Assembly (NCBI RefSeq): GCF_041260155.1
Contig: NC_091936.1
Location: 42,765,930-42,829,929 of the forward strand
Direction of reading: 5' to 3'
DNA from: Ptychodera flava
Taxonomy: Eukaryota; Hemichordata; Enteropneusta; Ptychoderidae
Length of the DNA stretch: 64,000 nucleotides
In this document: piece after piece, positions 11,464 to 23,300 of the stretch
Layout: each line of letters starts with the position of its first letter
Position numbering within the stretch: position 1 is the stretch's first letter
Notes under the pieces: model-generated
What the model was told of the DNA's origin: nothing
Database searches by the model: none
What the model saw: only the letters and a program-made list of their open reading frames with translations
Made by a program: the position numbers and the translations under genes

Positions 11464-14184
11464 TGTGAAAGCTACTGATTAAAACCACTGTAAACGTGGC
11501 AACTGTGTGGCTGTTAGTTTTATATTGCGTATCCATCTGTCGACCGTGAATACGCAAATTATCTACATCGCTAAACCAATTGCTTTTCATATACTGATAA
11601 CATTTGCATGCAATTAGTGAGTCAGTTACGTCGACATATAGAGATTAAGAAATTATGTTCGGTATCTTTGTCAGCTATTTGTAAAATTAATCGAGGTTTG
11701 TTTGTTGTTGTTGGAAGGGGGTAGTTAATTGCTGACATGAAGTATGCACAGGTGTAAATTGGTTAATCTAAGAAGATTTTGACAGTTTTATCGAACGTGA
11801 ACGTAAACCTTTGCTTGCCGTTTCTGAAGTCTCAACCATTTAATAGCCTACTATTGCTCTGTGTCCGACCTGGACATTTGATAACAGAAAATGTATGAAA
11901 AAGACACAGAGAAATATTCCAATTTATGATATTTATCGGACACATATGGCGGCAAATATGGAAGAAGGCTTTCTGATCGTTTAGTGTACACTTCGTTTTG
12001 CACCAATCAGTAAATCACAGGAGTAGTTTGCAATGTGAGAAGGGCGTGCAAATACTGCACTTTCGTTAAAAAATGTCTATTTTTAAATCATTCATCGGAA
12101 CAAAATAACATCAGACCCGTGTTTTTTCGGAACTTCTTCACTCCTGACTTCAGTTCATTTGTCTCTTTACGTCGATTCTCCCGGCCGTTCACCATAAAAG
12201 AGTATTTGTGATAACTGCATTTTTCTTTCGTGTAACAATCTGGAACTAATTTACATATGAGTCCATAGATTTGTTTTTAGCGGGAGTGTTTTGATATGCC
12301 GTGCATTGTCGGGTCGTGTGTTGGTTCTGCTCTCACTTTTGTTTCTACTCCCATTGGGAAGGCTCATCAGGTATGTGGAATAACCATGAAGGAATAAACG
12401 AACTAATAAACAAATAAACAAGGGAATTGGAACATTGAATTGTAAGCATACGGTCAGAGATGCTGAAATAGGTGGGGAAGTTGTTGATGTTGGCTGTACA
12501 GTAATATAACTTTGTCTATCGGCTTGAAACCACAATGAGGGAATTATTGGTCGTAGGAAAAGGATGAGTAGACTGTCGGCCTTTTAACTCGAAATAACTA
12601 ATAGATAAGTTGTTGTGCTAATAAGGAGAGAGTTAATCGCTTTGGGGTCACATCTGATAAAGGTGTGAAAAGATATACCAAAAAATGACAGTCATACACG
12701 CACATGACTGTATGATGATTTTGATTATCCAAGAGTGGTATGAATAGTTATCATATAGCGAAATAATTGACTAAAACGTTTACACTACTTTTTTCCATGG
12801 TCTGCTAGGTTCGGAGCAAATGAAGTTGTCATCTTGTTCTTGTGAAAATCAAAATTCAATTTCCCAAACGAGTTAACATAGGGTAAAGTGCTTATCATTA
12901 AATTTTAGGTAATGACTTGATTCTATTATATCAAACTTTGGACGGTCGCCTACATCGTCCAGTATGAAAATATGGAATTTGACATTTCCTTGAGCAAAGT
13001 ATACGAGGGTCTATGACTGGAACAAGTTTAAAACTTCCCGTCTCGACGCGCACTTTGCTAAATTTACATGTTCTTTTCTCTTTGGTGCCATTCCATTGTA
13101 GCATACTACCACACCCTCAATTTCACGCTTGTTACGTTTTGTAAGTAATCAAACAATTATTTCTGCATATCCGACCGTCCACATAATATCTGATGACAGT
13201 TCGCCTCTACTGTAATGACACTCATATACCATTTGTAAAATATTTTCATTTTTTGATTTATAAGGCGTCGTCACTGTTTGATGAACTGTCACGTTCGAGC
13301 GTAGAGTACATATCTTTCATCAAAAGATAGGTTCAACGCATAGCGTCCCGTAAGCTTTTAGCCCGTTGGTTTGCTGAACCTAAAGTTATTGTTCTTTTTG
13401 AATTGTTTCCAAATAGCCAATCAGATCAGAGTTGCTCTGGCCCCGCATAGTAACCTCGTTTCAGACTCCCTAAGTTGTTGTAAATAATGACAATCTGCTG
13501 ATCAGATATAACGTTCAGAGCCTCTGTATAAAATGCCAGAAAAGTCTCCCTCAAAATGGCGCTGATCGTCATAAATATTCGAATTCAAAAGGGTAACTCC
13601 ACAAACCATTGAAGCAGCTTTTTGACTCAAAGACCAGCATCAATGCAAAGATTATGCTCCACGTCAACATAAATGTATCGGGGATGTCTTTCCCGTGTTT
13701 TATCGGTCTGTGGGTGGAATTCTTTTAATAGGTTTTTCTGCCGATGTGCACCACATCGGAAGGTTATATCTGCATGATTGTCATGATTAACAGTCAACAC
13801 CCACTCATGTATTTGGGGTTTCGCTCATTTAGTTTTTGCCGAGTCGCTTAACCTTAAAGTTTGATTTAAAGAAAGAAAAATAATGTAAAATAACGTTTTA
13901 AAGGTATGTTTGCTTGATTTATTAGTATACTCGTGCTGCAATGTGTTTTCATTCAGTCAACGACTTTGCTCAAAGCTTCCGAAACGCTGAACATGGTGAA
14001 AATTGATGAGGACAGCAAGAAATAAAAACACAGTGGCTCTTTCGATGAAGTAAAAACGAAAAAATATATGTAGCGAGAAACTGTCGGTTACCGTTATTCG
14101 TAAATACAAACTCGAATCAATATTTTGCCTCAGCTTCTATTGCATTGTTTATAATTTTTTTTTGTTCTAATGTAAAGATTTTCT
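11464..14184. other. Intergenic stretch between gene A and gene B
   Basis: About 2.7 kb between the gene A stop and the gene B start codon, which would hold the gene A 3' UTR and the gene B promoter. I recognise no coding or mobile sequence and no clear core promoter. Confidence 0.5.
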
Positions 14185-14352
14185 TCACTCATATTTAAGT
14201 TTCTCCAATATCCATGGCACTGCTGACGTCACACGAGAGAAAACAGATGGATAGGTGTGGCTGCCGCAGCTTCCCCGTAGCCAGCTGCTTAGCCCGGCTA
14301 AATACCATTTCCCGTTGTTTTTCTTGCACACCAAGGGCCCACCACTATCTCC
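14185..14352 (-). CDS. Gene A last exon: Ser195 intact
   Basis: After GTTTCAG the exon gives 55 residues and a TGA stop at 14185-14187: [55 protein letters not shown]. The catalytic serine is in its normal context. The SWG triplet at 214-216 is SWL, which may narrow the substrate cleft. Confidence 0.9.
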   Translation of the reverse strand, partial: GDSGGPLVCKKNNGKWYLAGLSSWLRGSCGSHTYPSVFSRVTSAVPWILEKLKYE

Positions 14353-17300
14353 CTGAAACAGTGAAACAACAGGATGAACAACTTACTGTGTGGAAAAATT
14401 TGCAACTTGTGAACTTTAAGTAGTATTGCACAGCTCTGGCTTAAGTTTAATTGTATCTAACTTGGTGTTTCCTTCAATGCATTTTCTCGTTATGAATAAC
14501 CAATCGCTTCAAGACTGTTGGCATTTTCCCAATAAACCTGTGTGTGGTCAATATGGCGGAACAACACTGTACACTGGTATTCAACATTCAGTACAAGAAG
14601 AGTAAACGTTTCGCCATTTTGTTATTTACAGTACTTCCTCAGGAAGACGAGAGGGATAGTTCTGTATAAGTAACGCTTACCATTCATAGCGTATCAACTG
14701 ACGGAGACATTTCATTCGATTTCAAATTCTGTTTCCTTATGGGGAGCTACAGTACATGCGCTTTAACATTGTTGAAGCACGTTGTGGAGCTCCGTGGTGT
14801 AGCCTAATACTTACAAAGGGAAAGTAGAGCAGTCTTACAGAATGTGGATCAAAATATCCCGGAAAGATGTGTTGCAAATTGATGTTTCATTCCTTTTTTC
14901 CTTCTCAGTGTTTGGTACTCGAAGGATGCAAATACTTACAAAGCAAATACCCGTTGGACCAAAATTTGACGTGCAGATGTGATACTTGGCAATGTCACCA
15001 AAATGCGCCTTGTCGCACTCATCTTGGTCAACAATATCAACCATCGCCTGCTGCAGGTGATCAGGATACGTGTAGGCTGGAACTATTAAAATATGAAAAG
15101 TCCATTATCAAGGAGAGATAAGACTTTTACTGGCTATTTTTAGTTTTAAAACCTCTTGAAGGTTTATCGTTTTTTGACACATGCTCCTTCAAATAGAACA
15201 AAATTATGCACAAGATCACATTATCACTCGTCAGAAAGAATGGCAGCCGTTTTGAGGTTTTGATAGAGTGCATTTGGTAATTTCGTTTCTCACGATAAAA
15301 TTGTAAAACAATTCTAAAGCTAAGGTGTTTGTGCATTTCAACCTTTTTAAAGTATGTCCACCGTGTATAAACAGCATAAATCCTTCAAATCTGTCACTAT
15401 TATCAGGTAATCCTGCACGATGGAAATAGTAATCGCCAACTCATACTATCACAAATCTGACAACTTGCATCATCAGTGGGTTGGGGTCAGCAAAACTTTG
15501 TCACATAGAAAAAAGGCCGTGTTTGACTTACTTGTTTCTTCACAGACAACCATTTTTTTGACGTCACAGTCGTGACTATCCCAATAATAGTCAAATGAGC
15601 TCCTGCATAGAATTAAACAAATCACACACACAACGTTTACGACTTTTCAGATTGTTGCACGCACACTGCAAACTCTTTGAAAATTTAAAATAATAAAGAT
15701 CACCACGTTTGAGAGCGGGTTTTACGCTGATTTGATGGCGGTAGGAGTAAAAATAGCCAGAAAGCGCTTAGGTGCTCTCGTGTCATCTATACCACCGACC
15801 ATTTGCCATCGTTGCATCACAACAGAAATATCGCAAGGAGGTAGTGGTCGTAACTTTGAAATTTGATGACTTTTGTTCTATTCTTGTTTTCAATGTCAAC
15901 AATACTTTCTTGTTCTACTCACATAAACATGTTGAGATACACAGTATTTAGCTTGTCAACCCAGCCTGTACATGTACAAACTACATCGTCATTGTTGATA
16001 AGTATGGTCCAGTCTAGACTAGAATTCAAAGGTAAACAATGGCAGTGCATTTTACACGTATAGACACTGTGCTGAAAAGCTAAATAGTTATACAGTCTCA
16101 ACATGCTTTGGGGTGAACAAAGAACAAAACATCGTCAAAAATTACAGCTTCTTACCCTTTTCACCTGGCTATGTGAGGTAGTCTTTACTGCCGGCGATTA
16201 TACGACAAAATGCTTCCCCGCTTTCTCCTCTCTATTCTATCTTTATTCTTCAAGGGAAACAGTCGTCGGAACTGCGCCGGTGCGAGTTTTTTGTTTGTAT
16301 TTCGTGCACTATATCTAGATGCGCCTCATCATTATAGCTGTAGCATATAGATTTTACCATGTAGATTATGACAAACATGTTTTAACTTTCATCAATCACC
16401 ATCGTACCTTGGATAAAGTTTTTACATTATTCGTATGAGTCCCATACGACCTTTGAGCGCAGTTCCGACGACTGTATCCCTTTAAAATAGCGACCTCATA
16501 AAAAAGAGTTTTTCTGTGAATGCGGTTTTCACAATTTTGGAAAATGCAAAGGTTTTTTCCCATATTTGGCGTATGGCAAAAAAGGTACAACTTACCGTAA
16601 CTCTACGCAGTCGCCGCTGCCGATCGGGCTATCGAACATCCATTTGGTGTAAGTTTGAGGTCCTTCTGACGTCATCACCGATGATTCACCAGAAAGTCCC
16701 TTGGCATCGATCCAAATGTCATCGTCCTTTACCATGCCTTGAACTACGATGAAATTGACGATGCGGTTGTGTTTGTCGTCATCGGTGTCGCGTACCAATT
16801 TCATACCGTACTGCTCACAGACAGTGAATGCTTCGTCCCAGGTTGCCATCGTTGTTATTAGTGACAGTCTGTTGGTTTCTGGTGATGAGAAACAGTGATT
16901 TTCAAAGCGTATCTATTACAATTTCGATTTCAAATGTTAGGCCAAAGGAAGTAAATTCTTTGTTTTGCGTCCACTCAAAATCCTAAAAGGTATGCGGGTA
17001 AGCGGTTAAAAAACACACACAGAAAATATAACACAAAATCTGTTTGCCTTTATTGGACAATTTTTCGCAAACAACATGAATACTCCTGTCACAGTGTGAC
17101 ACACTGTATGATCACTGTATGCATTTTCATGACAAATGGATCAAAATAAACAGTCATTCTTTGACGTTCGCTTTTCTTTTATTAGTTTTAGATATTTCTT
17201 GTGCATTCAAAGTGTCTACATGTCAATACCATTGCACAGCAACTTCACAGCCTCATCAAAATCCTTAAATCTGGACAGTTTGAGGAATGGGTACACTATA

Positions 17301-20300
17301 ACAGTATACAGTAGCAGTCTTTTGTCCTCAAGTTCTTGTACCTTTCTTTCAAGTTTCTTGTAATGTTTATGCTGATGGATGTCATACTTTTGCTGAAAGG
17401 TGTCTCTGTTTTGAAAGAAAACACCAAAGAGATTGGGTAACTTGTAGCCTCTGCATTCAATTTTAGAAAGATGGGGCATCAGAGAGAATAAGACATACAT
17501 TGGTGATATAATGACTAAAGTATTCCCTGTAGCTTCCTCGGAACCACCCGTAAAACCAGCACCTTTGCTTTCCATCAAATAAAAGAAATCATTTCGTAAT
17601 TGTCAGTCTCCACACACAGACTCATCAGACCCAAATTTAGGTGGACGCTTCACATCTATATTCCTTGCACTTTCAAAGTACCACACTCCAGATTGATTGA
17701 AAAGATGAAGTATTATAGCATAAATTGAAATATTCTACAGTGGGTCAAAGCTTGATTGACAAATACAAAAGGCGAGTAGTCATAAATAAAGCATCATCTG
17801 AACGGAGAATACGTCACCAGTGGTGTCCCACAGGGTTCAGTTCTTCGACCAGTACTCTTTCTAATCTACATCAATCACACTGGCGGTGAAATTAGTTCTG
17901 AAGCTATAAAAAATGAGTGAACACTGGCGGACGCATATTGGCTACAACAACCCCTTCCATAAATTCTCAATGAACAATATTTCACTGGGACGTTCAACTG
18001 AAGAAATAATTGGGGCGTCCTACTTCATTCTACCTTAAAACCTACAAGCAATGTGATAAGTTTGCAATAAAGCAAACAGAATGTTGATCTCATCAAACAA
18101 TCATTGTCGATCAAATAAAAAAATGTCATTCTTCGTCTTTACAAGCAACTTGTGAGACCACTGCTCGAGCATGCAGTACAAGCTTGGTCACCATGGCTAG
18201 AAGGGACATAAAAATCTTGCACGGCAAATAATACCTAAACTCCAAAACTACAATTATCAAAATAGACTTGAACAGCTTGGTTGTATAACACCTTAACAAA
18301 GAAGAATTCGCGGCGACATGATTCAACTCTAGAAAGTTATCGAAGGCCATGACCACTGTAACCTTTCACTTGAGTTAGCAGCCGATTTGAAAATTCAATG
18401 TGAGTTCTCGAGTCGGCTTGAAGGACACTGTCCAAAACTTCATAAACTAACCGTTCGACTTAACACAAGGAAGTACTTTTTTCAGCAAGAGTTGTGGACA
18501 CCTGAAATAAATTACCAGCCGATGTCATTAATGCAGAAAGTGTGACCTCCTTCAAGAGCAGCTACGACCGCCTGCTACAAGTTTGAACTTTCACAGAGGG
18601 ATTCTAATATACTTCCTCTTATCCAAACTGTACAAAAAAGTACGCAAAGGCCTTTCGTTTACAGGACTGATCACTGGTTTGTTTTTTGTTTCAAGTTAAA
18701 ATGGACGAATGAACCAAATTTTTGGCAAACCTGAAAGACCGATAAACTAGGATAGGCTTCAACACTTTCCGATTTTTCCGTCTGCCGTATATTCTCTGAG
18801 TCGTGGTACCCAAGTCCAATCGGCCGACTGAATCTCTCTCTGTTCAAGTCCCGATTGCTCCAATGACCATGCCTTCAAGTTGCCGTGCAAAGGTTTCCTG
18901 TTTTTTAACTTCGATTATTTCCCTGCTTTCATCCATTTATTATCGTGACGGCAAAGCCACAACAGGCAAAGTCACAACAGACAGCGAGAACGTGAGGCCC
19001 CGGCCGCAGCGTGAGGCAGTAGAGAGGATCGACAGGGGTAAATGTATATAGAGTACTGTTTTACGTCACCGGACGGTCTATCAGGAAATCTGACTGCCGT
19101 AAAAGAGCACTTCATCGCAAAGTTAAATGCCACGACTTGTTTTTGCGACAAAATGGCGCCACCAACGGCGAAATTTTGAAAGGAAAGTCTGTGTTTTTTT
19201 CCGGAAAATCTCCAAAACCTAGGCGCGCGCGGACGCAAACAAAGAATCTACTTACTTTGGTCTTATCAATATTTGCATATTTCACGGATGTTTTCATTGC
19301 ATGTACTGGCAACTCTTGCCGTTAGCTTTTCTTTGTATTCATAAATCTCTGCAACTAGATATGAATTTGTCTATCTTGACTTTGCCTGTTAGCTTTTTAA
19401 TGACAGGTTCAGAAACTTTATAAAGGAAACTATCACTATACCAGTGGTATAAACAAAGTAGAATCTTTCATTTATCAAAGCCATGGACAGGAGCAAAATA
19501 ATTGGCCTTTTTGCTTGGTTCCAATTACTCCCTGCTAAACCCTGTAGAGCAATATTTATAAGTTGTAGCCAAATTTGTTGTGTACAGTGTCTGATAGGGC
19601 CTTTTCTTTTATCGTTGGAACGCATATAGACACAGCAATAGTGACAAAAACTTTTATTAACCATCATTTTACATATAAAACATCTTTTATTTGAAAAACT
19701 GTCACAAGAAGGAAATACTGTAGTTTCGTCAATGAGAATGAAAAGTATCTTTCCATTTTTTTCTAAAATAGAGCACTGCATCAATGTATTGTGAAATATT
19801 AATGCATGTTGCTTTCTCATGCTGATTTCTTATAGAGAAAATAGAAAGGATCAGGTTTTGCCATGCTTTGTATATGAACTGTAGATTTCATAATGTGTAC
19901 ACTTTGCAAACAGACATTCAATTTGCATACATTCAGATATCTATTATGTCTCTTGCATATTAATGTTAGTCTCCCAATGACTGAACGATACAATTCGTGG
20001 CTGGTACGATGCATTTTATGCAGTTATTAGCCCGTGTCTTAATTAAAAAACAGCACTGACCACCCACCCTATTCAGCATTTCAAAAACATGGTGACCCCA
20101 TCATCAAAGTCAAAACAGGGTGACCCCATGGCTCCACTGCCCCCGAAGAATCTGAGCGGACATTTTTTTTTAAATTTCAGTTGTTCAGTAATTATAATCC
20201 TAGGCACAGGCGCTTGGCACATTGCTGGGATAATAACCGTATTTAATATGTAGAATGTCTATATACGACTTGATTATTCAAAAAAAGAATCACTGTAGGC

Positions 20301-23300
20301 TACTTGATATTAGTGTAGGCCTATAGGCCTACATGTTGACTGGCACTATACACGAATGGCTATGGCTGCCTGGCTCAGGCCCAGCGAACGCACTGCATAA
20401 TCATCAATGTGTAGAATGTCAACATGACTTGATTATTTAGAATAACGGTGTGATATTACTGTACTTATGAGCTAGCTTAACCGAGCGGCTGTAGAGCTCT
20501 GCAGGGCTTGGGCCCGGTTTCCACCGCTGCACAGACAGAATGGAAAGGTAAGAAAGCTTTTCACAGCCCGATTTCATAAATCAGCGAAATTCACGAACTC
20601 TGAGCGTTTCCGGTGATTAAAACTGGTCAACGGTCAGATGGTTGCATAAACAATCGATCGACTGGTCTCTTTTGCCTAAAATCATACCTTGCCCTATGCT
20701 ACTGGCGAGAAATCGTCCTGAAATCGGCTGGGCACACCAACCCAGCGCCGGCCATTTTGAATCAGCTGCATGCAATGTACGCGCCCAATGAGAGAAGAGC
20801 AATTGAACGACAATAGGTCATCTACGAACGGTTGTATGCAGACGCGTACATGTACGCGTCTGCATACAACATGTCAACATGTAGGCCTACATGTTCATGC
20901 CAGTCAACATGTAGGCCTATAGGCCTACACTAATATCAATGATAATTGATACAAATGTACTTGATTCAAATAGGGTATTTAAAAGTCCAGGACAACAATT
21001 ATGATATTGGAATTTCACCTAAAAGTATCATTTAACTTTTCATGCTACTAGTAGTCTCAGTACAGGTAACTGTTAAATAATTTCGCTGACAAAACTTGCT
21101 ATATCTCTAATATGTAAGTAATAGGAATTGTTCATTGTCCTCAGTTCAGTGAGCTTGATTTACAATAAGACAAGCCTCAGAGTTGCAAAGTCAAGATGTT
21201 CATGTGGCAGATAATTATACGTTTGTTCAGATTTACAGGTGAATAACTTCAGAGAATGAAATCATGCAACAAATCATTTTTATCTCCCAGAATATTTCTG
21301 AACACTGAAACTGCTTTTTGACTGGACAGATACTTATGAAAATTAAGTGACCCCCCCCCCCTCTGAGCTGTTTGAAAAATACATGGCCCCCCTTTGCAGT
21401 TTTCAAATTTGAGGTGACCCCCCCTGGATTTTGCCGGCCCACCCCCGGCCCTAATAACTGAACGCTCCCTTAGGGTTAGTATGCTGTTGCCCTCATGGTC
21501 AATCAATATGTGTATACTGCTGCACTATTAAATGTTTCATACGATAGGGACTGTTCGTACGATGCGTGCTGCCCATTGTTCATATAACGTACCTTTACTC
21601 GACAGGGCTCCCCATCCGCTAATAGCACAGACGTCATTGCCTGGCTGGAAAAAAACATCGTCCCCTGCATCAGGAAGACACGCCGGTCTGACATAGTCGT
21701 CGAAACGCACCTGTGACGTCATGCGAAGCATCGCATAGTCCCATCGCAAGAAATTCCCCTGGAATCTTGGATGAGTTTCGACGAGATCAAGTTTACTTCG
21801 AAACTCGGTGGGAGATTTGCTGCCGAGAGACACGATCCCTATCCTGACAAACATTGTGTTAATGTCTACCAGTTGTTCAGTCCTGTCATCGTAGCTGCAT
21901 GTATGAGCAAAGAAAGCGATGTTAGAGGAAGGAAAGGGCGGGGGAACAGATCGTGAAAATGAGAATCAGACAAGTACCCTCATAGTCATTCAGAGCGACT
22001 ATTCTTATAAGTCAGTGGGCAAATCATTTCATTTCGCTAAAAGGTAATACTTGTCGTGATATAACAAGTTCATCCGTTGATGGAATCATATTTAATCATT
22101 CATTCTTCCTTGATAAGTATTTTGGCCTAAAAATGTGAAACGTTCGCGTCTTGCCGATAAAGGCAACAAGGCTCCGTTGTCGATATGCTGTGAGTATGAT
22201 TATCCGCTATGAAGGGTGAGTGTGATTGTCAGGTATGGAGTGTAACGTAGATACAGATTAACGGTACAGCTTCTGAGTATATACGTAATTTGAATGTGGA
22301 CATTGGCAGGGAGTTGTCATTTTTTTTCAAACGTTTGGCGACATGAAAAAGATTCAGGTCACTTTGAGTTTAGTTTACAGATTTGCGATTTCCTTGTAAT
22401 TTCGAAGTTTTGTACGGTCCGTAACCATTCACGGTGTGTATATAAATTAATTATGAAAATTTGCTCCGTGCTCACTCGAGAACGATAGAAACGCGCGCAA
22501 TATTTTTTTGTACATCTATTATCGGTTTTTTTATGCGTTGTAGAAAGCAAACTGCAGTCGATAACACGTATTAGGCCGAACAAAAAAAAAATTGCTGTTC
22601 CTATAACCCGACCTACCCTTCTTTTACCTGCCGACCCTAAAACGTTTTAGAGCAACGTAAACAAGGAAGTAAAGAAAAGAAAGAAACAACCCGTAAAATC
22701 ATGCGTTCGTTACCTGGCATTATTCTTTTGCTTGACTGAGGATGTCTTTTATGTTTTTTCCTTTTATGTGAATGATACATTTTTCTCGAAATGTTGTGGC
22801 CAGTGTTTGACCGCCATGAACCCCTGAAAAATGCATATTTAAAAATTAAATATTTCGGAAAAAATCTTGCCGAGTTACCTACCCTATTTTTGAAAGCCAT
22901 GTTATCGGAACAGCACAATTTATTTTTTTTTGGCCTTAGGCCTGCAGTATCATCGTTTGCGTGAACAATTTCAGACAAAAACTTCAATGGTCACTTAGAG
23001 CCACGTGACTCACCGTTAATACTAGATATTTTCAAGCCCGCGAACTTTTGAGCCAATGACTTTGTTCAATTTTGATCTTAGAGTAGTCGCCGACCTAACA
23101 CTTACTTGCATCAGCTACATGTACAATCAACTGACAGAAGAAAGACATCACGCGCACTCACTGTGAGCAAAAGGTCCGTCATTGGGCTGTGTATTTCATG
23201 TGTGTATTAGTCCCAAAGGACACATTTTTGGGGCAAAAAATGAAAATTTTCCTTGAGTCGTCGGTATTACAGTATGAATAAAGAACCCTGGGCTGACTGT

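Noticed and set aside
14820-14900. Possible partial duplicate of the protease exon at 14940-15082
   Set aside because: Only short similarities (CTTACA..., GATGTG...); no open phase-compatible exon.
20470-20535. Possible tRNA-derived SINE head near CCGAGCGGCTGTAGAGC
   Set aside because: No convincing A/B box pair or cloverleaf; the sequence lies inside the inverted-repeat element.
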